From positions 46,762 through 110,761 of the forward strand of contig JASAND010020115.1 in the NCBI GenBank assembly GCA_030248195.1: a stretch of DNA of 64,000 nucleotides, given 5' to 3'. The stretch comes from Trissonchulus latispiculum. Taxonomy: Eukaryota; Nematoda; Enoplea; Enoplida; Ironidae. The position numbers and the translations under genes were made by a program. Below are positions 32,267 to 43,377 of the stretch, one piece after another. Position 1 is the first letter of the stretch; each line of letters opens with the position of its first letter. The notes beneath the pieces were generated by a model. It worked only from the letters and a program-made list of their open reading frames with translations, did not search any database and was not told the DNA's origin.

Positions 32267-34676
32267 CTGGGACCACGAATTCACGCAATTTGTGTGAATT
32301 CTGACCCCGGAATTGATGGCCACCAGAGATCTCTCTGCTTTTATTTCGTGTGGGATAAAATTTGAAAATTTTAACCAGAGTGTCTGCCGGGTTTACAGAT
32401 TAAAGACTGTGTGTGGCGAAGCTGCGTCTCCTAGGGTGCGTTCCTTGTTTGCCCAACGATGGAGGCGTTTGTGCCGTCATATACTAAGCTGTTAAATCTA
32501 CTTATGGCGCATCTGGTTAACCCAAATTTTGGAAATATTTATTTCTTTTTGTTGCCATCAAAATAGGTAAAAATTCGCCGGCTACTAATATCTACTCAAG
32601 TAAGAAAGAAAGAAGAAAGTTATGTATCATGTACATTCTGATGAACAATGAACTTTGGGTAACAAATATCTTTATCTGCGTTTCCATACATTTGATACAG
32701 TAGCCTCGATTTACTAGCCAGTAGCCAGTATTAGTGACAGAATCTCTTGTTTGAAATTGGGTATACATTAAATAGAATTATTTATACTAATTTTAGTAAA
32801 ATCAGAAAAGAAAAGTTCAAACCATTCCCTAAACTTTTCACATGTTACTCAATGCAGCAATTATTACGTTATTACATAAAACACAAATGGTAAATTTATA
32901 CGAGTTTCTTCTGAACATACGTAGGATTAAGTCTTAGCGTAAGTGCTAAAGGTTTTCAAGATAATCTTAATCCTAAGAAACTCTTCAAAGGAATAAATAG
33001 AGATGAGTGATCTATCTGAAGCTAGTAATTCTATGAAGCTGTGTATACGTAACGCAGAAACAAATAAGTTATCCGTAGTTGAGTATGAAACAGCGTAAGG
33101 GCAAGTTATGCGGTTATATGACGTACGATAAGAGGCAACATTTTCAGATGTCTAAGTATACGTACGTAAGTTTGAAATGTCCAGGATGCAAAATTAAGAG
33201 TTAATAATTAAGATGAGTTATGAGTTAACTGGCAGTAAGTATACGGTAGATTGATTACATTACAGCAATAGCATAAATACAGAACAATGATTTTCACAAT
33301 AACATAAATTATTACAAATTTACAATTAACAGTTAGCTTAGGCATTGACGCACTACAAATCAACAAGAATAATTCTCTGGTATGACGTTAGATCATGAGT
33401 TTAGCTCTATAGAGTGCAATGACGACAAACCCATCACAGTAACATTGGAGAATATGAGATGAGAATAGGAATAAGAATGAGTGTCATGGAAGCTCAGTGG
33501 TTATACTGTGTTACTTAAGATGGTGCTTTCAGTAATACAGGAACTTGAAGCGCAAATTATTTTTTCACCTACTCTCAAACTTTACGACAAATACGGCAAC
33601 GGCGTTTTCCTTAACTGAAAGCAAGTAAACGGAAAGCTTTAGGTTTACTTTAAGAAGCAGGTTTTTGCGAACAGATGGCCATTTTACTGCGCGCTTAGCA
33701 GCTATGTTTATCGAGATTGTTACTTCTCTAGTTTGCTATAATACCGTTTTCCAAGCCTTAAAATTAACTTATTTCTGGCGTTCGCCAAAAAAATGCCGGA
33801 TGAAACCTTCAGAATGGAAGCGCCATCTTAATATGAACACATAGGGAGTGATCCTACTTTTTAACTACATAAATACAAGTAAACTGCTTCCTAATTCTGT
33901 AAATACAATAACATACAAATGCAATAACCGTTTACACATAATATATGAAACTACACGGACCAAGAAAATAATATTGGATTAATACATGAGACATAACGTG
34001 ATCTCACTGGCCAAGTCAGGCATAATTCAGACTGATCTTGCAAACTCATATAGATTTGCAGTTTGTCCTTTAGTTTTTTGCCCTTTAACTTTCCCAGCAA
34101 CAATTTTAAAAGCTGAAGCGCTTTCACTATAAATCATAATTCAGTTTTGACCGCAATACCTTTGCAGTCCAAGTTACTTTGATCCGTACGGAAGCTAGCC
34201 AAAAACTTTGCCATAACTTATGGAGCCAGTTAATAAACTTCATCGAAATTTTGTTTTGAGCTGAAAATGCAACCGTTTCTATACTAGTAAACTGCAGTTC
34301 AGACACAAACTGTAAGCAGCAGTTATTTAAATGATAACACAGTCTCATTTATAACCAAATTGCTTGTGACACTGTTAACTGTCATTCAGTTTCTCGATTT
34401 TCTACGTATAACTAGAGGTTTAACTCAAACAATTCAGTTTAACGTCTACTCAAATAAGCACAGCTGCAACTTATTCACTAGGCATTCACTAATAATCCAA
34501 TTACTCATAATTGGATTATTAAATGAGATTTGAAAAATCACAAGAAGTCACTTTGGGTTTACTTCTCTTATGCTAGTTCTGCGTTCCTTTAAAGCATTCA
34601 AAAGAGTAGTAGCAAAATGTCTTTAAACTCTAGTACGAATACGAACTTATTTCAAAAATTTCGATACTAGAACTCA

Positions 34677-36842
34677 CTATACTAAATTCAAATTAACGGA
34701 ATTAATACAACTGTTTCTCCTCTGGTCAAAAATCGGTAAAGATGCAAAGTCACCTCTTTCAACACCCTTTTTACGACGAAAGAGTTTGTAGCAATATTGA
34801 CTAAGATTAATTGAACGTAGCCAAGACAAATTATCTACGACCTGCTCGGACGGCTTGCTACAATCAGTTGAATTAAGTTGATTCCTAACAAACTTTCTAC
34901 CATAGGAACGAGGCTCTAATTGCTTATCATTCACAGGCATTGCATCCACGCCAGCTTTCATGCCTAGCACACATATAACGATTAAAAGCATACGCCCTAA
35001 TATAAAAGAAGAAACATTTGCTAGCTTATATAGTATAGCTTTAAAACTGACTACAGAAACTTTACTTTGTCCGTAGTTTTTCGAAGATTCACTGAAATCG
35101 TTAGACATGATTATCTGTACTTCGTTGTTTTCTTTATCGCATCGCTCTTTCATTTCGTTATGCTTTTTGCGTTTTGTACAAACTTTGACATTCTGCAAAA
35201 CATGGGAACGGAATCGGTGTCTGCCAACCTCAGCTTTAGGGAGAACATTTTCAGATTGCATAGCTTTCAAAGAATTAACAAATACTTTTGGGCGAGTTTC
35301 GGAATCTGAAAAGAAGCGTTGCACCAATCGCTGGTTTTGTTCAAAAAGCGCTTCATTGTCCTTCTGCAACTGACTGCAATCCTGTTTCTGTTTAGCAATA
35401 AGCTGAGTGGCATCCTGTAACGCTTTAATACTTATTCGCAAGTCAGACAATTCAGAATGTACGTGAGAAGCAGACACCGTTTCTGTTGGAGGCATTGGAA
35501 ACTCCCTATTAATTACAGCTGCAGAAGCTTGTCCATAACCCTGTCTAAAAGGGCGATTTTGTGTAGGTTGATTGTAAAACTGTGTACCTGAGCGTTGGGG
35601 GCACGACGCAGCGAAATGACCTTGCGCATTACAGTTATAACATTTAGGTTGCCGTTGAAAAGTTCGCTCCTGTCGATTACCAAAAGTTTGTGAGAAATCC
35701 CTTCCTTTATGGCGGGGAAAGCCAAACCTGCCCCAACTTTGTTCATAGTTATTATTCTGAAATTTGGTACTAGGTCTCAGCACACGAGCAGCCATTCCAG
35801 AATCGCTGTGACCGCTAATATTATAAGTATTTGAAATTTTATTAATTTCTTCGCGAAGATTTGTCATATTACCATCTACCTTCTGCTGAAAAGCATCGAA
35901 CCTTTTATTCATTGCCTCAATTAGCTTTCTTAGTTCAGTAACCAGAATTTCGTTGTCTGAAGCTTGCATACGCCGTTCAACTGGTGTGGCTTCATAAGCA
36001 GAAATTTTATAAGCAGCGTTTTCAAACGAACTTGAGTTCAAACCTTCAAGTTCTTCTAGCTGTCGTGCTTTTTGCACAGCATCAGTGAAATCTTTTGGAT
36101 TTTGTAAAATAAGCTGTTTCTTATAATAAGGATTTAAACCATTAATTAAACTGTTAAAAGCCAGATTTTTAGCTGCTGCCTCTTGCATGCCAGGATAGGC
36201 TTTTTGCACTAGTCGCTGAATAGAATACGCAAAGTCCTGAACTCCTTCATTAGGTTTTTGAACTCTACTATGCAACTGCATACTACAAAAACGCTCAGCT
36301 TCCGCAGGCCTTAAATGTTTGACCAAATTTTGCTCCAAAATGTCAATGTCACTCTTTTCACAAGGTTGCAAATTCGTATAAACATCCAAAGCATAATCCC
36401 TCAAGAACGCAGGTAAAATTTTCAACTGTCGATCATCGTCCCAATTTTGGGCAGTTGCAACTAACTTGAAAATTTTAAACCAATCCTCAATAGTTTGCTC
36501 ATCGCTCTTTCCAGTAAAAGGTCTTAAAGTGTCATGAGGCAACGGGACAGCATCAGTGGGACAAATAGTAACAGCTGTTAAATCAAAATCTCCATTACTA
36601 TCAAAGTATTGTTTTTGAAACCTTTTGTAATGGCCTCGAAAATTTTGATAACCTTGCAAATCGTGCGATGTAGGTAAAGTCTGCAAACGAACATAATAAT
36701 CATTCATATCATTTCTCAATTCCTCTAGCATTTTTGCATGTAACTTTATAGCACGTGAATGCCTTTCTAAACGTTCAAAATCTGGGTTAGACTCAGCCAA
36801 CATATCGTCATCACTCTCACTTTTAGCATCGTTACCAGACAT
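34677..36842 (-). CDS. Gag polyprotein with C-terminal signal-like segment, right copy
   Basis: 721 residues with the same order as the left copy: acidic N-terminus, capsid-like domain (about 105-265), coiled coil, CX2CX4HX4C zinc knuckle with the motif CYNCNAQGHFAASC, second coiled coil, then a hydrophobic signal-like stretch followed by NST/NLS sequons and cysteines. The capsid part is nearly unchanged, while the linker after the knuckle varies most and has small in-frame gaps. The frame runs 26 codons further than in the left copy, whose TGA ends it early after a local frame change. Intact reading in both copies points to recent activity with help from another element. Confidence 0.85.
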   Translation of the reverse strand: MSGNDAKSESDDDMLAESNPDFERLERHSRAIKLHAKMLEELRNDMNDYYVRLQTLPTSHDLQGYQNFRGHYKRFQKQYFDSNGDFDLTAVTICPTDAVPLPHDTLRPFTGKSDEQTIEDWFKIFKLVATAQNWDDDRQLKILPAFLRDYALDVYTNLQPCEKSDIDILEQNLVKHLRPAEAERFCSMQLHSRVQKPNEGVQDFAYSIQRLVQKAYPGMQEAAAKNLAFNSLINGLNPYYKKQLILQNPKDFTDAVQKARQLEELEGLNSSSFENAAYKISAYEATPVERRMQASDNEILVTELRKLIEAMNKRFDAFQQKVDGNMTNLREEINKISNTYNISGHSDSGMAARVLRPSTKFQNNNYEQSWGRFGFPRHKGRDFSQTFGNRQERTFQRQPKCYNCNAQGHFAASCPQRSGTQFYNQPTQNRPFRQGYGQASAAVINREFPMPPTETVSASHVHSELSDLRISIKALQDATQLIAKQKQDCSQLQKDNEALFEQNQRLVQRFFSDSETRPKVFVNSLKAMQSENVLPKAEVGRHRFRSHVLQNVKVCTKRKKHNEMKERCDKENNEVQIIMSNDFSESSKNYGQSKVSVVSFKAILYKLANVSSFILGRMLLIVICVLGMKAGVDAMPVNDKQLEPRSYGRKFVRNQLNSTDCSKPSEQVVDNLSWLRSINLSQYCYKLFRRKKGVERGDFASLPIFDQRRNSCINSVNLNLV

Positions 36843-36974
36843 ACTGAGATCACGTTATGTGTTAAGATAATATAGTTACAAGCTTACGATAACGGCGAAT
36901 TTGTTCTAGATGCAGAGTTATTTAACAAACTCAGAAATTCTACACAATATATTGTTGCACAATATTACCAACCT

Positions 36975-37382
36975 TCAGACTGAGGTTTTAGCGGTAGGTT
37001 CCACTCGAGGTCGACGGCGACGCAGTACTTCGCGGAATAAGCGGAGTAATCTCTCACAGTGATGGCAGTGGGTGACTGGAGCCGACGGTCTAGGCAGAAT
37101 TGGACGCTGAATTGGATGGGTTGGACGATGGGTTGGATATGAGACTTCGGATCGGGTAAAGACCTGTAAGGCGGTAATGGAATCGGTTGAAGTGGAATTA
37201 ATAACGGTTGATACCACGGCAGAAGGAACCACAACAGCAGGACCGAGCGGGTTAGGATAGACTATCGGAGGTAATATAGGATTACGAAGGAGCAGAGGAG
37301 TTGATTCAGCGTTAGGCAAGGGCAAATTCCAAGGCCAAGTAAATGATGTCGTTGGTCGCGCCACAGCGACTAAAGTAGGCAA
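36975..37382 (-). CDS. Proline-rich open frame upstream of Gag, no AUG, right copy
   Basis: 135 codons from a TTG after an in-frame stop, ending in the same HCHHC...RRRRPR tail as the left copy. Seven extra codons (around THPIQRP) are a clean 21-bp addition in a proline-rich stretch. There is no ATG in frame. Whether it is translated is unknown. Confidence 0.35.
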   Translation of the reverse strand: MPTLVAVARPTTSFTWPWNLPLPNAESTPLLLRNPILPPIVYPNPLGPAVVVPSAVVSTVINSTSTDSITALQVFTRSEVSYPTHRPTHPIQRPILPRPSAPVTHCHHCERLLRLFREVLRRRRPRVEPTAKTSV

Positions 37383-37859
37383 TTACTAATCAGAAAGTTC
37401 GTATCGGGCGCAGGCGGTGCGCGGCAAAAGTTCAATTGGCAATTGCGCTAACGTTGCGCGGCAAGCCAATAGTAATAGTAAATGTCACAAAAGTTATCAA
37501 AGTTCAAGGGTTCAAGTGCGCTGAACGTTGCGCGGCAAAACCCCAATAGAGTCAATAATCAATATGTTTGTTGCTGGATGTCTAGATTCGGTTTGCGCTA
37601 GCGTTGCGCGGCAAGAACCTAGTCAGATATCAAAAGTTCGAAAAGTCGTTCGGGCGCCGGAAATGCGCGGTACGTAGTTCGTAAGGTAAGGTTAAGCAGA
37701 GTTCAAAGTTCAAAGAGGAAGACGCTGGCAGAACGAGTATATAAATCCAAAGTACAGAGTTCAGAGCTGATTGCGCCGACAATGCGCGGCAAGAAATCCA
37801 CGACACCAATAAAGTTCAAAATGGAATGCGCAGACGTTGCGCAGAAATATCACAGTTCA

Positions 37860-38010
37860 ATGATTCCAATAATTTCAATGCAGAAGGGTTCTGCTAGGCA
37901 ACAGCGTGTCGGACAAATCACGCTCTTATTAAAGTCACAGCAATTCCAGCAAATCACAGAAATTTTTCTGGTAAGCAGAAGCGTGTCGGACAAACCACGC
38001 TCTGCTACCA
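37860..38010 (-). promoter_or_regulatory. Primer binding site and leader hairpins, right copy
   Basis: On the minus strand TGGTAGCAGAGC (38010-37999) starts two bases after the LTR, followed by the GCGTG/CACGC stem-loop and TTCTGCTTACCA. A second stem-loop lies at about 37925-37901. Two such units are present here against three in the left copy. The CCGCGCA-type hairpins continue down to about 37410. Confidence 0.6.
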
Positions 38011-38012
38011 AA

Positions 38013-38960
38013 TGTCGCGGGCCGTGGGGTAGACGACCAGCGCAGGCAGAGTTAAAGCGCAGTGGATCTTTACTAATCCTCTCGGAGTCTTGGCTTAGGC
38101 AATAGGTACACTTCACGATCTTTTACTTGACAATATAGCAAGCACACAGTTTATTGAACACCACTTGACTCCACCAGCACAAATACCAAGACCCCATGAA
38201 TAGCACAAAAGCAAACTATTCCAAGCCGAAGTACCGTAAGACGATTACGATTACGTAATACCTTCAATTTGCTTTCAATCCCAAAAATAGTCTAAAGTTA
38301 GGTTTTCTCTAAATTTCCCATAGGTATTACAAGTTTCCAGCTCTTAGCTTTTCCAACAAAAATATTCTCGCTTGTTGCTAGCTTTTTGGGCTAAGAAACT
38401 TCTAGAACATTCTTTGCTCTTGCCAGATTGACGTAAGCAACAAGCCCAATCCAATTTCCAATTCCTCCATAAACTCTATCATTGTCAGAAAGAGGAAGAC
38501 CAACTCTTTCCAGAAAACCCAATTTGGAAGCACAATTTTGCTTAGCCTTACAAACACTTCTTTCTTGACTTACGGTAGCAACGGAGTAGAACTACGAGAC
38601 ATCACAAGAATGAAGAATACTATTTAATACATTAGCACAATACAAGAATATCATTAACAATTATATTCATAGCTAAGCAGTAGTTAATTAATTCTCTACC
38701 GTATATCTTATAATACTTTTCTTTGGTATTTAATTTGATTACCTAGTGATCGTCCGACACAATTGGAGCTATTACCTCAGTGTAGATTTAAGGCCAACCC
38801 TCTTGAGTTCTATACTTAATTAAATTATCACCTAAATTCCAAGCACTACTTATGGCTTTACCTAGCTGTAGCTTATTCCGTACCTAAGTTCAAATTGTTT
38901 CAGTTTGCGTTAATTTTAATTTCACTTTAAGAAAGTTGTTAAAAGACTAGCTCTGTCACA
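38013..38960 (-). repeat. Outer LTR of the right retroelement copy
   Basis: On the minus strand it starts TGTGACAGAGCTAGTC at 38960 and ends GCGACA at 38013. The flanking five bases GTCTT do not match the five before the left LTR (GTATC), so the pair does not look like one integration with a simple 5-bp duplication. Confidence 0.75.
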
Positions 38961-38967
38961 GTCTTAA

Positions 38968-39976
38968 GGTGGTGGTGTCCTTTTGTGCAGTGTTTTGTCG
39001 TGATTTTTTTGAAACGCTATAACTTTCGCAATTTTGAGAGTTGGAAAGAGCTTTATACATCGTTTTAAAGCTTAGAATCTGCAGTTTCACATCAGCTTAT
39101 GAAACCAGCAAAATCAGCACAAAACTTGCAAAAATGTTCTGACATGCTGACATCTGACAGGCTAAATATAGACGAAAAATTTTTGAACATGGATTTCTCA
39201 AAACTGTAGAATCGGCCAAAATTTTTTCTTGTGCCATGGTATGAAGGACACATAGGCCGAGGGACATTTTTTTGGATTTGGCTCAACAAGCCTCAATACT
39301 CCAGAAAATCCGGCAAACGTGTGATGACACGAAATTTCGCAACTTTGTATTCAGTTTTCTCGCAACTGGAGACGTTTTAACTCAAACCCAGAAAAAAGTC
39401 TCTCGGCAATAGTGCGAATTTTCATTCTGGCAAAGATCACGTGAATCCATTGGGTAGTTTTTGAGAAATCGCTGTTTAAAACAAAATAACCGCAGTTTTT
39501 GCCAAAATGGTTTTTCGGCCAAATCTCTAGCTTAAAACAACGAATCCCAGCTAATAGGCACTGATAAAATGGGCAATTTGACCGCGTATTGATTGAGTAT
39601 AAATAACCGAAAATTGTTCGTAGCATTTAGCAGTTATTTTGAAAAAACTGATTTTTTCGAAAATGGCCGTTTTTTGACCCCAAAAATCGTTTTTGGCTTA
39701 TACTGACTTAACCCTGAGAGATAGCTCAAAGGTTGTAAAAGCAAAAATGTTCGTTTTTGTACCCTCTTTCCATCCATAACAACCAATCTGATGTATCGAT
39801 TACCTACTGAGAGTATTATGCCAAAAATCGAAAATTTCTCATCTTTTCACCTAAAAATGCGGGACTGGTCCGTGAATGTTAAAGAGCACCAAAATAGCAT
39901 ATTTGGAAAGTTTCATCTACTTTCATAAAGAATTGAAGCCTGTAGGGTCAAATTTACACAAAAGGAAACCACCACC
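38968..39976. mobile_element. TTAA-type MITE, copy 3
   Basis: Inverted ends GGTGGTGGTGTCCTTTTGTG and CACAAAAGGAAACCACCACC, with intact TTAA on both sides (38964-38967 and 39977-39980). It inserted 3 bp outside the right LTR and so is younger than that insertion. Same orientation as the copy at 15087. Confidence 0.8.
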
Positions 39977-40019
39977 TTAATATTGGTACTTAGTTTTTAT
40001 TATTTGTTGCCTGCCAAGT

Positions 40020-40153
40020 TAACGCGCATGAAAATTTTTAGGGAGGGGGTTCTCCGAAAAACCGATTTTGGGGTAGGAATAGCCAAAATTTTTTAGGGGG
40101 TAGGGTCGGGGACCTGTTTTGGGGGGGAGGGAGGGGTCCCAAACACACCTATG
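40020..40153. mobile_element. Truncated relative of the 583-1035 element
   Basis: It ends in CACACCTATGG, preceded by G- and C-runs separated by AAAATTTTT, like the right half of the element at 583-1035. The other terminus is missing, so only a fragment remains. Confidence 0.4.
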
Positions 40154-40188
40154 GTTACAGCGCCACCCCCCCTGTGAGGCCCCCCCAC

Positions 40189-40641
40189 CATAGTTTCCTG
40201 TGGGGGGGGGGGGGGGTAGGGGGTATCCCCCCCCAAAATTTTTGACCAAATTTACCCCCCCCTCACAGTTTTTTTGAATTACCCTCCCCAACTTTTGGCT
40301 ACCCCCCCCCCCCCGAACCCCCCCCCCAACGATTTTTGGACCCAAAAAGTTAGCTAAATTCGGTCGAAAAATGGTCATTTTTTGAAAAATTTTTCTAAAA
40401 TTTTGACCTAAAATCGCTTTAAAACGGTGCAAAAGCGCCTAAAACGTTAAGAACAAGCCTTATTTTGATGAAAAAAGGGCTAAATTACAGAAAATTTTGG
40501 AGTTTTGGCCATTTTTCGAAATTTCTGAGGTCCGAATTCTGGGGGGGGGGTTGGGGGGGGGTAGCATACCCCCCATCACATTTCGGAGGTCGGCCAAGAT
40601 TTACCCCCCCCCCCCAGACCCAAAGTTCCAGGGAAACTATG
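40189..40641. mobile_element. hAT-like MITE with CATAGTTTCC ends
   Basis: Inverted ends CATAGTTTCCTG and CAGGGAAACTATG, flanked by CCCCCCAC on both sides (40181-40188 and 40642-40649). The 8-bp match is exact but low in complexity. The interior is C/G homopolymer runs around an AT-rich middle. No coding capacity. Confidence 0.6.
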
Positions 40642-40649
40642 CCCCCCAC

Positions 40650-40959
40650 GAGAAGGCCAGACCCTCCTTACCGCACCCGACCTCTACTACTCTCCCCAAG
40701 TCGAGCTATGGCCCCGCCCACGAGCCAAATTTGGACCTCCAACGCCCCCCCCCCAACCCAAACAGACGGTACACCGATGAGGGAGGGAGGGGAGGTCCAT
40801 GCTTGGTTTTGAGGGATTAGTCGAGGTCGGGTTTGGGGGAGGGGCTGGCCTTCTCGTAGAGGGTGGTCTCACACACTCACATTAGGTGAACTCACAAGGC
40901 ACATGCCTGTTGAGTGAGTGCAAGTGGCCTATGTAAAGTTTTGGGTCAAAACAATATTT
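40650..40959. other. G/C-rich unassigned stretch
   Basis: Homopolymer-rich DNA with several chance open frames on both strands. No terminal repeats or gene signals could be paired. Confidence 0.4.
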
Positions 40960-40967
40960 CTATATAT

Positions 40968-41304
40968 TAGGGATGCACCGGGGCCAGGCCCCGGCCCCGG
41001 TAGTCAGGCCCCGGCCCCGGCCCCGGTGGTCAGGCCCCGGTACCGACCGGGGCCAAAAATTAGCAGAATTTTGTAAATTTTTGGCATTTTTTGACCAAAA
41101 TTTAGAAATTTCGAAAGTCAAAAATTGTTACAGACCGTTTGTTTTCCAACCGATATGAGTGAAAACAACGATAGTAATGTTTGTATATCAAAAAATATTG
41201 CAAAATTTAAATTTTCAAGAAAATTTTAGAAAATTTTCTATTTGGACCCCCAATTTCCCGGCCCCGGCCCTGGCCCCGGTAGTGGCGGCCCCGGTGCATC
41301 TCTA
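40968..41304. mobile_element. hAT-like MITE with CCGGCC arrays
   Basis: Ends TAGGGATGCACCGGGGCC and GGCCCCGGTGCATCTCTA are inverted repeats flanked by a perfect 8-bp duplication, CTATATAT (40960-40967 and 41305-41312). Subterminal DNA is an array of CCCCGG/GGCC words; the centre is AT-rich. The terminus resembles TAGGGATCGACCGGAT of the elements at 4293 and 7174. Confidence 0.8.
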
Positions 41305-41312
41305 CTATATAT

Positions 41313-43252
41313 ATATATCGTAGAGACTAAAAGAAGTTTTTCTTTACAATAATAGAGTATTGAGACTTTGGAATAGTTTGCCTTTCGATTCGACGCTCCA
41401 ACAGTAGAAAGTTTCAAGCAAAAATTCTGTAACTGGAATTTAGCAGCATTTTGTCTTTTGTTGTAGTTTTTACGTACAAAAACCTACTTTATGACACTGA
41501 TATTTGTATCTATGCACTTTTCTTGTTGGTATATATACGTATGTACTTTATTTTTCACAATACTTACGTAAGCCGTTGCTTCTAGTTTTAGTTCTGGCAT
41601 TTGTCTTCTCTGGCTTTTATATTTTATGATAGATATATACATCACATGTTAGTAGTTGTGTTACAACTCTTTGTATTCCTTTTCAGTGAATTTATTTCTG
41701 TGTACTTGACACTTGTGACGTTTCACTGAATAAACACTTGTTTGTTAGTTAAATATCGAAGTTTTGATCGACTTAAGGAAAATTTAACTAATGTTAAAAT
41801 TTCTACTACTAATGTTAAATTAACAAACTTTGGCGGCCAAAGATTTTGGTCGTTGTTGAGGCTCCGCCAAATGGCGTTTGTCTCGGCCACGAAAAACTGC
41901 GGGAGGACCCCTCTCGTCAATCCATATGGACATCTCCGCGAGTCCCGATTTCATCCTGGGAATTTTTGGGGGCTAACCCTATTCAATCCCTGACGCCACC
42001 CGCCACCCTATCTTCACCACCTAACTTTGTCTCTAAGATATAAAAACTTCTTTACGTATATATGTTTGCAAAAAATTACCAAAAAAGATTACTGCCAGGG
42101 TTGGGGCCTGACAGTCGTTGAGGGTGAGGTCCCCCAAATGCCACAAATTACATTTGGTCTGCAAAAGTTTCAGCCGAGAATAAAATTGCGATAAAATTTT
42201 CCAATTTTCTCTGGCCGCTAATTGAAAATGCCTATTTCATTGTTCCCCTAAACCTCCGCTGTGTGCACCCATCCCTCTGGATTTAATCTAGAGTTTCGAA
42301 TCCAAAACGCTATCTCATTCGTACGTATAATTATATATGTCATGATTTTTTGTTTTAAGGATAAAGATGACAGGGCCTATTTCTGTAAATAGAACGGCAA
42401 AGCTTGGATCGGTTTCTGTGTCTATTTCTTCGAAGGTGGCTAAAACAGAACAAAAGCCGTGGTTCAAGACAAAACATCGGAGCAAATCAGGTTGGCGGTG
42501 CAAGTTTGTTAAAGTGACTGAAATTAAAGTCATACCGGAATTTTTTTCATTTGTGTTTGTCAATTATTGAAAATATTATATATTTTAAGGGGATTTTGCA
42601 GAGGAGACGCACGAGATCCAGAAATTGTTCAGCTCCTGGATTTTTGCTCATTCCAGGATTTTTTGGTTGGCGAGTTTGTCCGTGCAAAATCTGCCAAAAG
42701 TACTAATTTTTCCAAGAATTCCCCCCTAAAGACCCCCCTTCCCCTTGGGGTCCGGTCGGGCCTACCCCTTCCCGGGATGCCTCCCCCAATCCCGAATACA
42801 AGCCTTAAAACTTATTAAAAATAATTCATTACGCTGTTGGTTATGTGAACATTTTGTTATGTGAACATAGTTCATTGTATGCCGCCAGTTTCAAATGAAA
42901 TTTTTTAGAGCAAGGTGATCTGGTATTTTAGGGATTGTGAAAGCGAGAGGGGAGGGTTGGGATAGGGCTTCCTAAAAGTGGGGGGACAATTATATGAGGG
43001 TATATACATACTACGTAAGTATATGTATATATAACATATTTTATCACAAAATTCTAAATGCAAAACTTCGCCTAAAATGAAAATAAGAACTCTAAAAACC
43101 TAGTTTTTGGAAACTGGGCCATCGCCTTTAATTTTCGTCGACACAATTTGGGTGACCGCCAAAAAGTGGGTTGTGTGCCGTGGGCCGAAAAGTGCGGAGA
43201 ATAGCGCCCCCTAAAAGAAGTACGAGTACCAGCGGTTTTTGTATAACTTTCG

Positions 43253-43296
<44 letters not shown>

Positions 43297-43377
43297 AGGT
43301 TTGGAGGAAGTGAAGTTTGTAATGAGTGTTTTTGTGTTCGTACGTTTGCTTGTTTATATTTGCATATTTTGTTTTAG
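41313..43377. other. No confirmed exon; upstream of the visible part of the EGF gene
   Basis: The gene at 43378 needs a preceding exon ending in phase 1, but no cysteine-rich frame with a suitable donor was found here. A 67-codon frame at 42367-42570 follows a TTTTAAG acceptor-like site but has no recognisable domain. A TA/GT microsatellite fills 43250-43297. Confidence 0.45.

Larger units (their letters stand above)
31955..38960 (-). mobile_element. LTR retroelement without pol, right copy of the inverted pair
   Basis: Mirror image of 19586-26960, read on the minus strand: LTR (38960-38013), primer binding site, leader, non-AUG frame, Gag, non-coding region, 98-bp dimer. It lacks polymerase and a second LTR in the same way. 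Similarity to the left copy is about 98-99% from the inner edge to about 34000, lower through Gag, and lowest in the outer half of the LTR. GTC then TTAA follows the LTR, where a TTAA-type MITE has inserted. Confidence 0.7.

Noticed and set aside
40019..40872. Proline- and glycine-rich frames on both strands
   Set aside because: They come from C and G homopolymer runs inside MITEs.
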